Source: Gammaproteobacteria bacterium
GTDB taxonomy: Bacteria; Pseudomonadota; Gammaproteobacteria; SZUA-152
Length of the DNA stretch: 64,000 bases
Direction of reading: 5' to 3'
Assembly (NCBI GenBank): GCA_021647705.1
Contig: JAKIUF010000010.1
Coordinates: forward strand, 42,599 to 106,598
The position numbers were made by a program, and so were the translations under genes. The notes under the pieces were generated by a model. That model made no database searches. It was not told the origin of the DNA and worked only from the letters and a program-made list of their open reading frames with translations. Below, piece after piece: positions 30,676 through 40,230 of the stretch. Each line of letters begins with the position of its first letter. Position 1 is the stretch's first letter.

Positions 30676-32355
30676 TCAGCGCGTCAGTTTTTTATATTTA
30701 ATGCGATGCGGTTGATCGGCATCTGCACCCAGGCGATGTTTGCGGTCGGCTTCGTAGTCGGCGTAGTTGCCTTCAAACCATACCACTTCACTGTCGCTTT
30801 CAAAGGCCAGTATGTGTGTGGCGATACGATCAAGAAACCAGCGGTCATGGGAGATGACCACGGCGCAGCCAGGGAATTCCAGCAGGGCTTCTTCCAGTGC
30901 GCGCAGGGTTTCAACATCAAGGTCGTTGGTGGGCTCATCGAGTAACAGTAAGTTGCCACCCGAGGCGAGTAGTTTGGCAAGGTGTACGCGGTTGCGTTCA
31001 CCGCCGGAGAGGTCGCCTACCCGTTTTTGCTGCTCTCCACCTCTAAAATTAAATCGACCGACATAGGCGCGGGAGTTGATTTCCATACCGCCATTCAGAG
31101 CGCCGATCATCATGTTGTCATGGCCGCCGGAGATTTCTTCCCACACGGTTTTGTTGCTGTCCAGGGCATCACGGCTTTGGTCAACACAGGCAACTTTGAC
31201 GGTTTCGCCCACTTTCAGTTCACCACCATCGGGTTTTTCTTCGCCGGTAATCATGCGGAACAGGGTGGTTTTACCTGCGCCGTTGGGGCCGATGATGCCG
31301 ACAATACCGCCGCGTGGCAGGTTGAAGTTGAGGTTATCGTACAGCAGGCGTTCACCGAATCCCTTTTTCAAGTTAGTCGCTTCGATTACCATGTCACCCA
31401 ATCGTGGGCCGGGGGGAATAAACAGTTCGTTGGTGGCATTGCGTGCGGTAAAGTCCTGTTTACTCAGTTCTTCAAAGCGGGCAATACGGGATTTGCTTTT
31501 GGCATGCCGGCCTTTCGGGGCAGTGCGCACCCATTCCAGTTCGGTTTTCATGGCTTTGATACGCGCGCCTTCGGTTTTTTCTTCTTGCTCTAACCGTGCG
31601 CTTTTTTGTTCCAGCCAGGAGGAGTAGTTACCTTCCCAGGGAATGCCGTGACCGCGATCCAGTTCCAGTATCCAGCCTGCAACGTTGTCGAGAAAATAGC
31701 GGTCATGGGTGACGGCCACGACGGTGCCGGGGTAGTCGTGGAGGAAACGCTCCAGCCAGGCGACGGATTCTGCATCAAGGTGGTTGGTGGGTTCGTCCAG
31801 TAACAGCATGTCGGGTTTGGAGAGCAGCAGTTTACACAGCGCGACACGACGGCGTTCGCCGCCGGAGAGTTTGCTCACATCGGCATCCCAGGGCGGCAGG
31901 CGCAGGGCGTCGGCGGCAATTTCCAGGGTACGTTCCATGCTGTGGCCATCGTTGGCTTGTAACAGAGCTTCCAGCTCGGCCTGTTTTTTGGCCAGGGCAT
32001 CGAAGTCGGCATCGGGCTCGGCATAGGCGGCGTATACGGCATCCAGTTCTTCCTGTGCGGAAGACAAGTTGCCTAAGGCTTCTTCTACATTGCCACGCAC
32101 GTCTTTGCTTTCGTCCAGCTGGGGCTCCTGTGACAGGTAACCAATTTTGATGCCGGTTTGCGGACGGGCTTCACCGATGATGTCGGTATCGATACCTGCC
32201 ATGATGCGCAGCAGGGTGGATTTACCTGAGCCATTAAGACCCAGCACGCCGATTTTTGCGCCGGGGAAAAAGGAAAGGTGAATGTCGCGGAGGATTTGAC
32301 GTTTGGGCGGGACAACTTTGCCGACGCCATTCATCGTAAAAACATATTGTGCCAT
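30676..32355 (-). CDS. ettA: Energy-dependent translational throttle protein EttA (ABC-F)
   Basis: A 559-aa (E. coli 555) cytoplasmic ABC-F ATPase that binds the ribosomal E site and gates the first elongation cycle according to ADP/ATP. Two ATPase domains are present: Walker [17 protein letters not shown] and [16 protein letters not shown]; signatures [16 protein letters not shown] and [16 protein letters not shown]; Walker [12 protein letters not shown] and [11 protein letters not shown]. The N-terminus [20 protein letters not shown] is diagnostic for EttA rather than Uup. It is monocistronic. Confidence 0.96.
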   Translation of the reverse strand: MAQYVFTMNGVGKVVPPKRQILRDIHLSFFPGAKIGVLGLNGSGKSTLLRIMAGIDTDIIGEARPQTGIKIGYLSQEPQLDESKDVRGNVEEALGNLSSAQEELDAVYAAYAEPDADFDALAKKQAELEALLQANDGHSMERTLEIAADALRLPPWDADVSKLSGGERRRVALCKLLLSKPDMLLLDEPTNHLDAESVAWLERFLHDYPGTVVAVTHDRYFLDNVAGWILELDRGHGIPWEGNYSSWLEQKSARLEQEEKTEGARIKAMKTELEWVRTAPKGRHAKSKSRIARFEELSKQDFTARNATNELFIPPGPRLGDMVIEATNLKKGFGERLLYDNLNFNLPRGGIVGIIGPNGAGKTTLFRMITGEEKPDGGELKVGETVKVACVDQSRDALDSNKTVWEEISGGHDNMMIGALNGGMEINSRAYVGRFNFRGGEQQKRVGDLSGGERNRVHLAKLLASGGNLLLLDEPTNDLDVETLRALEEALLEFPGCAVVISHDRWFLDRIATHILAFESDSEVVWFEGNYADYEADRKHRLGADADQPHRIKYKKLTR

Positions 32356-32392
32356 GTGTGATTTTCTCTTCTTTCAGTCAATCGGGTTTACA

Positions 32393-32665
32393 GGATGTAT
32401 GCAAGGTTATGGTGGAACCGCTGCGCTTGTTCCACCCTACGATTTTACGCTGTGTTGAATAGAACGGAACAAAAAATTGATGAATGCCCAACTCTAGGCT
32501 CTATCCGGTTATGGTGGAACCGCTGCGCTTGTTTCACCCTGTGATTTTACGCTGTATTGAATAGAGGGGAACAAAAATCCATGAATATCCCAGCTCCACC
32601 AATGAACGCCCAATTCCCCCTTCTGTCCGGGTAGGGTGGAACAAGCGCAGCGGTTCCACCAACGT
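32393..32665. repeat. Expanded composite inverted repeat, family B
   Basis: Three copies of the GGTGGAACCGCTGCGCTTG-type arm (about 32412-32440, 32514-32542, and inverted at 32635-32660). They are separated by repeated spacers starting near TTTTACGCTGTRTTGAATAGA. This is the 12890-13047 element with an extra arm-plus-spacer unit. It fills the 355-bp gap 32356-32710, where no gene is seen. Confidence 0.8.
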
Positions 32666-32710
32666 CAGCGTGTTTCCACCTTGGCTTTCATCAGTGGAAT
32701 ATTTTCTCAT

Positions 32711-33130
32711 TCAGAGCAAGCCATTTTCTGCAAAACTGTAATAGGATTCTGCGGAAATCACCAGATGATCGAGAACCTCAATAGTCAGTGTTTTTCCACC
32801 TTCAATAATGTTGTTTGTAATATCTTTGTCTGCTGTTGATGGTTCTAGGTTTCCACTGGGGTGATTATGCACCAGGATAATTTTGGGTGATTTTTTTCGG
32901 ACAGCCAGATTAAACACTTCAAGCGGGTTTATTATAGTGGCTGATATGCTGCCTAAACTGACCAGTTCGATATAGGAGATATTGTTGCTGGTTGCCAGAC
33001 CAATCACCCAGAAATGTTCTTTTTCCCTGGCAATACGGCTTTCCCTTAAAAGAACCTGCTGCATGATAGAATATATATCCTCGGGAGAGCCGATCTTGAT
33101 TTTTTGGTTTTTTGTCAATCTGACATTCAT
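32711..33130 (-). CDS. RadC-type JAB/MPN domain protein, stand-alone
   Basis: A 139-aa protein consisting of only the C-terminal metallo-domain of RadC/YeeS-like proteins. It reads REKEHFWVIGLATSNNI, and the JAMM motif HNHPSGNLEPSTADKDIT has both His residues and the Asp. The N-terminal helix-hairpin-helix of full RadC is missing. The start MNVRLTKNQKIKIGSPEDIY looks like a natural short form, as often seen on mobile elements and defence islands. The function is unknown, and RadC proteins are not proven repair enzymes. It is divergent from prmB. Confidence 0.85.
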   Translation of the reverse strand: MNVRLTKNQKIKIGSPEDIYSIMQQVLLRESRIAREKEHFWVIGLATSNNISYIELVSLGSISATIINPLEVFNLAVRKKSPKIILVHNHPSGNLEPSTADKDITNNIIEGGKTLTIEVLDHLVISAESYYSFAENGLL

Positions 33131-33232
33131 TGTTTTTCTCTCGTTGATACCTCGTGAGGCAGCAGGGGCCGCGCGAGTGGCTCGTTGGCGGACACTTTAC
33201 CACAGCACATTCACAGCGTAACGGAGCAGGGC

Positions 33233-34168
33233 ATGGCGAACAGAGATTCTATTGATGTTTCACAGACAGATATTCTTGATGAACTGGTTACCCTGGGCGA
33301 TTTTGTGCGCTGGGGCTCAAGCCGGTTTCGGGAAGCGGATTTGTACTTTGGCCACGGTACGGACAATGCGCTGGATGAGGCTTTTTATCTGGTGACCCAT
33401 ACGCTGCATCTGCCGCATGAGATTCCGCCATACATGTTGCAAACACACCTGACGCGGGATGAGCGTGTCAATGTGTTGGCGTTGTTGCAGCGGCGTGTCG
33501 ATACCCGGTTGCCTGCACCGTATCTCACGCATGAGGCCTGGTTCGCCGGGTTGCCGTTTTATGTGGATGAGCGGGTACTGATTCCGCGCTCACCCATTGC
33601 CGAGTTGATCGAAGCGCGTTTTGAGCCCTGGGTGGATGCGGAAAAAGTAACCCGTATTCTTGATTTATGCACTGGCGGTGGGTGTATTGCCATTGCCAGT
33701 GCGCAGGTGTTTCCCCTTGCGCAGGTGGATGCCACAGATCTGTCTGTCGATGCCTTGATAGTGGCAGAGAAAAACCGGCAAAATCACCATGTGGATGATC
33801 AGCTCACCTTGTTTCAGGGCGATCTGTTTAGTGGGCTGGAAAGGCGGCGTTACGATGTCATCGTCAGCAATCCGCCGTATGTGGATATTGAAGACATGGC
33901 TGCTCTACCAGAAGAATTCCGCCACGAGCCGGAGCTGGCACTGGCTTCGGGACAGGACGGGCTGGATATCGTCCGGCGTATCCTGCAACAGGCTGTGGGT
34001 TTTTTGAAACCAAGGGGTGTGTTGATCGTGGAAGTGGGCAACAGCGCCGCTGCGTTGATAGAAGCTTATCCCAGGGTGCCTTTTACTTGGCTGGATTTTG
34101 AGCATGGTGGCACCCATGTGTTTTTGCTGACGGCAGAACAGCTGAATCATATGCCCGCTCTACGCTAG
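33233..34168 (+). CDS. prmB: 50S ribosomal protein L3 glutamine methyltransferase
   Basis: A 311-aa (E. coli 310) SAM-dependent enzyme that N5-methylates a glutamine of L3. The N-terminal part LGDFVRWGSSRFREADLYFG with HGTDNALDEA, then YVDERVLIPRSPIAELIE, match PrmB. The SAM motif is ILDLCTGGGCIAIA, and the catalytic motif is IVSNPPYVD (NPPY). The start at 33233 has a GGAG site; an in-frame start 16 codons upstream lacks conservation. It is followed 83 bp later by hemN. Confidence 0.95.
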   Translation: MANRDSIDVSQTDILDELVTLGDFVRWGSSRFREADLYFGHGTDNALDEAFYLVTHTLHLPHEIPPYMLQTHLTRDERVNVLALLQRRVDTRLPAPYLTHEAWFAGLPFYVDERVLIPRSPIAELIEARFEPWVDAEKVTRILDLCTGGGCIAIASAQVFPLAQVDATDLSVDALIVAEKNRQNHHVDDQLTLFQGDLFSGLERRRYDVIVSNPPYVDIEDMAALPEEFRHEPELALASGQDGLDIVRRILQQAVGFLKPRGVLIVEVGNSAAALIEAYPRVPFTWLDFEHGGTHVFLLTAEQLNHMPALR

Positions 34169-34251
34169 TGAGCATGTGGTCACGGCTTCCGCTGCGGGCT
34201 ATAATCCCCCATCATTAACGGGGCAAAGCCCCAGTGCTCTGGTGAGAATTT

Positions 34252-35688
34252 ATGTCCGCTGCTTCCGACCCTTCGCTTGAACAAAAACTGGTTTTTGATC
34301 TGGACCTGATCCGTCGTTACAACCGGTCGGGCCCACGTTACACCTCGTATCCCACGGCGGTGAAATTTGACGAGGCTTTTGCGGAACCCGCCTATCGCGC
34401 GGTGGCAGAAAGAACCAACGCGCAAAGCCGGACACAGATTCAGCAAGGTGGGCAGCCAACGCCATTGTCTCTCTATTTTCATATTCCTTTTTGCGACACT
34501 GTGTGTTTTTACTGCGGTTGCAACAAAATTGCCACCAAAGACCGCAGCAAATCACAGCCGTATCTTGATCGTGTGCATAAAGAGTTGGCCATGCAGTCTG
34601 CATTGTTTGATGACAATCGCGTGGTGGATCAATTGCACTGGGGCGGCGGTACGCCGACATTTATCAGTCATGCACAAATGCGTGAACTGATGGCCGTCAC
34701 GCGCCAACACTTTCCGTTACACGATGATGATACCGGCGAATATTCCATTGAAATTGATCCGCGCGAAGTCACGCCGGAATCCATCGCCCTGTTGCGGGAG
34801 ATTGGTTTTAACCGTATGAGTCTTGGTGTGCAGGACTTTGATGCGCAGGTGCAGAAATCGGTGAACCGTATCCAGAGTGAAGAACAGACTTTTGCGACGT
34901 TAAATGCTGCCAAGTCAGAGGGTTTCAAGTCTGTCAGTATTGATCTGATTTACGGTCTGCCGCATCAGACCATTGAAAGTTTTGCCACAACCGTGGATAA
35001 AATTATTGCGGCAGGTCCGGATCGCCTGTCTGTGTTCAACTATGCACACCTGCCGGAAATGTTTAAACCACAGCGGCGTATTAACGAAGATGAATTGCCG
35101 TCAGCCAGCGAAAAGCTGGATATTCTGCAAGACACCAATGAACGCCTGATTAAGGCGGGTTATGTTTACATCGGTATGGATCATTTTGCCAAACCGGATG
35201 ACGAACTGGCCGTGGCACAACGTGAGCACACCTTGTATCGCAATTTTCAGGGTTACTCCACTCATGCAGACTGTGACTTGATCGGCCTCGGTGTGACATC
35301 CATCGGTAAAGTGGGCAACACGTTCAGCCAGAACCACAAAACACTGGAAGCGTATTATGAAAGTATCGATGCCGGGCAATTAGCGGTATATCGTGGCCTG
35401 GAGCTGGATGACGATGATTTATTGCGCAGCGAAGTGATTACACGACTGATTTGTCATTTCTCATTGCGGCCTGCTGAAATAGAACAGCGCTTTGATATTA
35501 ACTTTGCCGAGTATTTTGCGCAGGAACTGGAAGAGTTACAGACGATGGCTGACGACGGACTGTTGAAAATGACGGATGAGGTTATTGATATCGCACCGGC
35601 CGGACGCTTGCTGATCCGCAACGTGTGTATGGTGTTTGACAAATATTTGCGGCAATCCGGTCAGCAGCAGTTTTCCAAAGTGATATAA
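34252..35688 (+). CDS. hemN: Oxygen-independent coproporphyrinogen III oxidase
   Basis: A 478-aa (E. coli 457) radical-SAM enzyme of haem synthesis, converting coproporphyrinogen III to protoporphyrinogen IX without oxygen. The cluster motif is Cys81-Cys85-Cys88 in HIPFCDTVCFYCGCNK. GGGTPTFI, SIEIDPREVTPE and NRMSLGVQDFD follow. The start NRSGPRYTSYPTAVKF is the HemN signature that separates it from HemW. No FNR box was found upstream. The ends of hemN and the CBS gene converge on a duplicated palindrome. Confidence 0.95.
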   Translation: MSAASDPSLEQKLVFDLDLIRRYNRSGPRYTSYPTAVKFDEAFAEPAYRAVAERTNAQSRTQIQQGGQPTPLSLYFHIPFCDTVCFYCGCNKIATKDRSKSQPYLDRVHKELAMQSALFDDNRVVDQLHWGGGTPTFISHAQMRELMAVTRQHFPLHDDDTGEYSIEIDPREVTPESIALLREIGFNRMSLGVQDFDAQVQKSVNRIQSEEQTFATLNAAKSEGFKSVSIDLIYGLPHQTIESFATTVDKIIAAGPDRLSVFNYAHLPEMFKPQRRINEDELPSASEKLDILQDTNERLIKAGYVYIGMDHFAKPDDELAVAQREHTLYRNFQGYSTHADCDLIGLGVTSIGKVGNTFSQNHKTLEAYYESIDAGQLAVYRGLELDDDDLLRSEVITRLICHFSLRPAEIEQRFDINFAEYFAQELEELQTMADDGLLKMTDEVIDIAPAGRLLIRNVCMVFDKYLRQSGQQQFSKVI

Positions 35689-35696
35689 AACAAATC

Positions 35697-35932
35697 GTAG
35701 GGTGGGCACGTAGTTTGTGCCCACGGGTTAGTTCTGTATCCGCGTGGGCAAAAAAAGCCTGCCTACCCTACATTTGTGGGAAGAACAGTAATCAGGAATT
35801 ATCTAGTACGATTTGTAGGGTGGGCACGTAGTTTGTGCCCACGGGTTAATTCCGTATCCGCGTGGGCAAAAAAGCCTGCCCACCCTACATTTTCACGAAG
35901 AACAGCAACCAGAAATTCTCTAGTACGATTCT
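35697..35932. repeat. 118-bp tandem duplication: family A palindrome plus CBS gene 3' tip
   Basis: Two direct units (35697-35814 and 35815-35932). Each is a family A palindrome (35698-35771, 35816-35889) followed by about 43 bp ending CTAGTACGATT. In unit 2 this tail is the stop and last codons of the minus-strand CBS gene. In unit 1 the same bases are a stranded copy. The layout is the same as at 5981-6443. Confidence 0.88.
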
Positions 35933-36360
35933 GCCCAGGAAAGATGATTTTCCAGTTGCTGGATGGTGTACTGCTGCTCTTTGATGATTTCTTTCACCAC
36001 GTCGCCTACTGAAATCATGCCTACCAGCTTGCCGTTGTCCAGCACAGGTAAATGCCGGATACGTTTTTCATTGATGATCACCAGACACTCATTGACCGGT
36101 TGTTCCAGAATGGTGTGAATAACCTGGCTGGTCATGATTTCTTTCACCAGCGTTTCTTTTGAGGCGCGGTCTTTCAGGATCACTTTACGGGCATAATCGC
36201 GCTCGGAAAGAATGCCAACCAGTTTGTCTTCGTGAACAACAGCGAGTGCGCCAACATGTTTGTTGTCCATATATTTTATAGCGTCAAACACGGTGTCTTC
36301 CGGGCTGACGTGCCAGATTTCACCACCTTTATCTTCAAGTAATTTTCCAACGGAAATCAT
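35920..36360 (-). CDS. CBS-pair domain protein
   Basis: A 146-aa protein made of two CBS motifs: VSPEDTVFDAIKYMDNKHVG with ALAVVHEDKLVGILSERDYA, and ILEQPVNECLVIINEKRIRH with LPVLDNGKLVGMISVGDVV. CBS pairs bind adenosine nucleotides as an energy or redox sensor. Stand-alone forms of this size are common and act on unknown partners. It is divergent from the LOG-family gene across 199 bp. Confidence 0.9.
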   Translation of the reverse strand: MISVGKLLEDKGGEIWHVSPEDTVFDAIKYMDNKHVGALAVVHEDKLVGILSERDYARKVILKDRASKETLVKEIMTSQVIHTILEQPVNECLVIINEKRIRHLPVLDNGKLVGMISVGDVVKEIIKEQQYTIQQLENHLSWAESY

Positions 36361-36559
36361 GATAAAAACCTCCGGTTTTGTTCCGTGATGGATGAGCTTT
36401 TTTACCCTCCATCGTTACTGATTTTATTATCGGTGTATTTATGGGAAAGATTAGCAGCAAAAGCTCTGTTTTGCCTTTATTCTTACTTTCCAATGGCTTA
36501 TGTTGTAGGCAGGATGGAGTAGTAACACTACGTTTCTGATAAAACCAAAGGCTTTTAAA

Positions 36560-37243
36560 ATGATTGAAGACTTAAAAGGGGATGAATCTTGGCGCATATT
36601 CAGAATTATCAGTGAATTCACTGAGGGTGTGGATCGCCTTTCTAACCTGGGTTATGCCGTGTCTATTTTTGGTTCTGCACGCCTGCCCCCCGAAAATGCG
36701 TATTACCACCAGACTGTGGAGATGGCTAAACGGCTGGCAAAAGAGGATTTTGCCATTATTACCGGCGGCGGGCCGGGCATTATGGAGGCGGCCAATAAAG
36801 GTGCCTTTGAGTCAAAAACTAAATCCGTGGGCCTGAATATCCGCTTACCGCATGAGCAGACGGCGAATCCGTATCAGGATATTACGCTGGATTACCGTTA
36901 TTTTTTTGTGCGTAAGGTAATGTTTGTCAAACACTCCATGGGGTATGTGTGCATGCCTGGCGGGTTTGGCACTATGGATGAATTTTTTGAGTCTTTGACC
37001 CTGATGCAAACACAAAAAATTTACCCCATGCCGATGATTTTGTTTGGTGTGAAGTATTGGCAGGGGCTGATCGACTGGATGAAAAGCACGATGATTCCCA
37101 ATGGCACTGTTTCTGCGACGGATTTCGATTACATTACACTCACGGATGATATTGATCAGGTTGTGGAAACCATGATCAAACACCGTGAGTGGAAAGAGAA
37201 GGTGAAGGAGCAGGCCGAACAAGAAAATTCGTCATGCCCGTGA
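36560..37243 (+). CDS. LOG-family protein (TIGR00730)
   Basis: A 227-aa Rossmann-fold protein with GGGPGIMEAANKGA and the catalytic PGGFGTMDEFFE (PGGxGTxxE) motif of the LOG/lysine-decarboxylase-like family. Characterised members are cytokinin-type nucleotide phosphoribohydrolases or PpnN-like nucleotidases; a nucleoside-monophosphate glycosidase activity is the best guess. It is monocistronic. A partial hairpin near 37216-37255 ending CGGCTTTTTT may terminate it. Confidence 0.88.
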   Translation: MIEDLKGDESWRIFRIISEFTEGVDRLSNLGYAVSIFGSARLPPENAYYHQTVEMAKRLAKEDFAIITGGGPGIMEAANKGAFESKTKSVGLNIRLPHEQTANPYQDITLDYRYFFVRKVMFVKHSMGYVCMPGGFGTMDEFFESLTLMQTQKIYPMPMILFGVKYWQGLIDWMKSTMIPNGTVSATDFDYITLTDDIDQVVETMIKHREWKEKVKEQAEQENSSCP

Positions 37244-37290
37244 ACAGGCCTCGGCTTTTTTACAGACAAATCACAAATTTATTACTGAGT

Positions 37291-37370
37291 ATTTAACGCA
37301 AAGTTCACAGAGGCGCAAAGAAAAAACAGTACAAACTTTGCGCCTCTGTGCCTTTTGCGTTTACAACACC
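37291..37370. repeat. CGCAAAG-type inverted repeat
   Basis: Arms AACGCAAAGTTCACAGAGGC and GCCTCTGTGCCTTTTGCGTT around an A-rich loop, between the LOG and HDOD genes. It is the same family as 11605-11665. Confidence 0.7.
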
Positions 37371-37439
37371 TAGTTTGGTCGTAATAGTGCCATACACCGC
37401 TAAAAGCGAGGCTGAGCCGTTACCATTAAGCAATGCTTG

Positions 37440-38282
37440 TCAGACCAGCAAGGAAGCTTGTACTTCTTTAATGGATTCACCTTTTTCATCCATATCAATA
37501 ATACTGACATCGGTATCCAGACCCAGGCGCGCAAAGGAGGGTACGTCGCTCCAGGTGACTTTGCTGTGTGGGTGTTCTTTGCCAAAACAACTTTGCAGGT
37601 TGGCGGCGATGACAACATCGATCAGGTCCGCAGCACCGCCCGGGTCATAGCTCAGGTCTTCGTGTTTTGCGGCAACGTTGATAATGTCTTGTGGGAATTC
37701 CCAGCTGCTCAGCAGTGCCACACCAATGGTGGTATGCAGTTCATGAATAATCTCTTCCAGGATATACGGTTTTGCCAATAGCTCGGGAATATCTTCCGCA
37801 TATTTGATAATGGGCAGCGCACCGATATCGTGTACCAGACCGGCAAACATAGCCTGATCTGCTTTCAGTCTGGCCATGCCTGCCAGTGCCTGGCTGATGG
37901 CAGCCACTTCGGTACTGTGTGCCCAGAAGTTGTGAAACAGTTTGTCTGTGATGTCTGTTGTTGGCTGAAAGATTTGTTGCACAATGAGGCTGTTGACGGT
38001 GTTTTTAACGGTGGTGTTACCCATGCGGGTCACCGCCATATCGACGCTGTCAATATGCTTGGTGCCGCGTAACAGCGGACTGTTGGCCACCTGTATCAGT
38101 TTGGCAGAAAGTGCAGCATCGGTGCTGATCACTTTGGCGACAGCTTTGGTATTGGCATTTTCATCTGCCAGGGTATCCCTGACTTTTAAGGCAACTTCGG
38201 GCAGACTGGGCAGCACCAGTTTGTTGCTTTCCAGTTCTGTGATGAGTTGGGTCAGGATACGGTTTTTCAGTTCGCTGGACAT
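37440..38282 (-). CDS. HDOD-domain signalling protein
   Basis: A 280-aa protein with an HDOD domain at about 20-215: LPSLPEVALKVRDTLADEN, ISTDAALSAKLIQVANSPLL, VTRMGNTTVKNTVNSLIVQQ, GLVHDIGALPIIKYAE. The HD pair is in VHDIG, but the full phosphohydrolase metal set is not evident, as usual for HDOD proteins. Such proteins act in c-di-GMP or stress signalling, often as regulators. The last part (KVTWSDVPSFARLGLDTDV) is the usual C-terminal extension. It is monocistronic. Confidence 0.9.
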   Translation of the reverse strand: MSSELKNRILTQLITELESNKLVLPSLPEVALKVRDTLADENANTKAVAKVISTDAALSAKLIQVANSPLLRGTKHIDSVDMAVTRMGNTTVKNTVNSLIVQQIFQPTTDITDKLFHNFWAHSTEVAAISQALAGMARLKADQAMFAGLVHDIGALPIIKYAEDIPELLAKPYILEEIIHELHTTIGVALLSSWEFPQDIINVAAKHEDLSYDPGGAADLIDVVIAANLQSCFGKEHPHSKVTWSDVPSFARLGLDTDVSIIDMDEKGESIKEVQASLLV

Positions 38283-38376
38283 ATTTTTTCGCTCTGTGTG
38301 ATGCAGAAACGCGCTGCTGCTCAGCTGTCTCTATCAGGTTCCTGCTGTATTAGCGGGTCCGCAGAGGGAAAATTTA

Positions 38377-38502
38377 GGAATGGGTAGCAGTGTGCTTAAG
38401 TTAAGCCGGGTTTTCTGTTAAATGTAGGTTGGGGTTCGCAAGCTCACCACCAACCTACGATACGCTGTTATTTGTTAACTTAATGACATTGGCACCCATT
38501 CC
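38377..38502. mobile_element. MITE, family E (126 bp, TTA target duplication)
   Basis: Imperfect 28-bp terminal inverted repeats (38377-38404 starting GGAATGGGTAGCAG, and 38475-38502 ending GGCACCCATTCC) enclose a palindromic core (GTAGGTTGGGGTTCGCAAG ... CCAACCTAC). TTA flanks both sides; the right TTA is the stop codon of the kinase/phosphatase gene. A diverged copy lies at 53691-53810. Confidence 0.75.
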
Positions 38503-40230
38503 TTAGCGTGCCAGAAAATAAACCAGTACAAGATTGGTGAGTACCATGGCGACAGCCAGCAAGCGCCAGAATTCAGTGGGGTCTCTTTCCAGCAGAGGAC
38601 GTTTCTGGTCCTTCATAAATTCCGGGTTGGGGTGGGACAGGTCATGTACGAATTCTGAAAGTGTGCCGTAACGCTGTTGCGGATCGGGATGTACAGCCTT
38701 GCGCAGGGTGCGATCCATCCACAGTGGGATCATCGGGTTATGTTGTGTACCGGGTTGGTAGGTCAGTTTTGCTATTGTGCGAGGGTTATCCGCATTTTCC
38801 AGACTGTGGCCATAAGGCAGTTTTCCTGTGAGCAGTTCATAACAAATCGTGCCGAGAGAGAAAATATCCGAGCGGTTGCTGCCGGGTTGGCTTAACAAAT
38901 ATTCCGGTGCGGTGTAGTTGCGTGTGCCCAGCAGGTTGAGGCGTTCAATGGGAGAGTAAATTTCAGCGATACCGGCAATTTTGGTGGAGCCAAAGTCGAT
39001 AATGCGCACCTTGCCGCTGGCATCCAGCATGATGTTTTCCGGTTTCAGATCCTGGTGCAGCATTTCCAGCCGGTGAAAGGCGCGCAGTCCGGTGGCGATT
39101 TGTTCCACCAGCAGGCGCACATCCTTGATGTCGGGTTTGGAGTGCTGGTTCATCCAGTCGCGCAGGGTCTGGCCATCAATGTGTTCGGTAACGTAATACA
39201 AAAACTGCCGGGGGCGGTCTTTATCGTAAATGGTGAGTACACGCGAGTTGTGAATACGTTTGCCCACCCATTCTTCGCGCATGAAACTTTCGATATACGT
39301 GGCTTCGTCTTCAAAATTAACCGATGGTGTTTTGATCACCACCAGCTGGCCGGTTTCAACATCTTCTGCTTTATAAACCTGGGTACGGTTGCTGGCGTGA
39401 ATTTCACGCAGAATACGGTAGCCGTCCAGAATCATGCCCGGTTCGAGATCCGGCGGAAAGGGCAGTCGTGTAAGTTCCTGGTGTGCCTCGTTGGCGGTTT
39501 GTACCGGCAGGGTATTAACGCGCAGCACCTGGCAGGTTATGTTGTCTGTACTGCCGTGGTCTAACGAGAATTGCACGATAGACTTTGCGGCCTTATCCGG
39601 GTCATTGTTATCGGCGACAAGTTGGGCAATTTCTTTGTCCGAAATAAAATCATGTACGCCATCGGTGGTGAGCACATAAATATCACCGGCTTCCAGTTCA
39701 GTGCGACGGTAGTCGATTTCCAGATGAACATCGATACCCATGGCACGGTTGAGATAATCTTTGTCACCCACCCAGCGGCGATGGTCTGTGGTAAGGCATT
39801 CCAGATTGTTATCCTGCAAGCGATACACCCGCGAATCACCCACATGAAAAATATGTCCGGTGGTGGATTTTAATACCAGCGCACTGAAAGTAGTAATCAT
39901 GCCCTGGCTGTGGTGACGCGGATCATCCTCGTGTTGCTGACCTTTGCTGTACAGCCAGCTGTTGATGGCGGTAAGAATTTTATGGGCAGAGGTTTTGGTG
40001 GCCCAGGAATCCGGTGTGGAATAATAGTCTGATAAAAAACTACCCACACAGGTTTCTGCCGCTTCACGCCCGGCAATGCAACTGCTTACGCCATCGGCAA
40101 TGGCAATGGCGATGCCCTTGTTTTTTAATTGCGGTTCGTCGGGGATGACTGCGCCATGGAAATCCTGATTTTCTTCCTTGCGGCCTTGTTCAGAATGTTG
40201 CCCAAGGCTGATGTTGAGTGTGGAGGTCAT
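38503..40230 (-). CDS. PP2C phosphatase / Ser-Thr kinase fusion, membrane anchored
   Basis: A 575-aa protein. An N-terminal PP2C-type phosphatase (about 1-245) has IAIADGVSSCIAGREAAETC, HVGDSRVYRL and VLTTDGVHDF. A Hanks-type kinase (about 270-540) has VVIKTP Lys, the catalytic loop HQDLKPEN (HRD read as HQD) and IDFGST for DFG. A C-terminal membrane helix is LLAVAMVLTNLVLVYFLA. The same fusion sits in nitrate assimilation clusters of Pseudomonas (between nirB and nasA), which fits the transporter and nirBD-nasA downstream here. The substrate is unknown; control of nitrate uptake or reduction is inferred. A MITE ends exactly at its stop codon. Confidence 0.88.
   Translation of the reverse strand: MTSTLNISLGQHSEQGRKEENQDFHGAVIPDEPQLKNKGIAIAIADGVSSCIAGREAAETCVGSFLSDYYSTPDSWATKTSAHKILTAINSWLYSKGQQHEDDPRHHSQGMITTFSALVLKSTTGHIFHVGDSRVYRLQDNNLECLTTDHRRWVGDKDYLNRAMGIDVHLEIDYRRTELEAGDIYVLTTDGVHDFISDKEIAQLVADNNDPDKAAKSIVQFSLDHGSTDNITCQVLRVNTLPVQTANEAHQELTRLPFPPDLEPGMILDGYRILREIHASNRTQVYKAEDVETGQLVVIKTPSVNFEDEATYIESFMREEWVGKRIHNSRVLTIYDKDRPRQFLYYVTEHIDGQTLRDWMNQHSKPDIKDVRLLVEQIATGLRAFHRLEMLHQDLKPENIMLDASGKVRIIDFGSTKIAGIAEIYSPIERLNLLGTRNYTAPEYLLSQPGSNRSDIFSLGTICYELLTGKLPYGHSLENADNPRTIAKLTYQPGTQHNPMIPLWMDRTLRKAVHPDPQQRYGTLSEFVHDLSHPNPEFMKDQKRPLLERDPTEFWRLLAVAMVLTNLVLVYFLAR

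Noticed and set aside
30982..31627. Two long plus-strand frames opposite ettA
   Set aside because: They lie wholly inside a highly conserved ettA gene on the other strand and show no recognisable motif.
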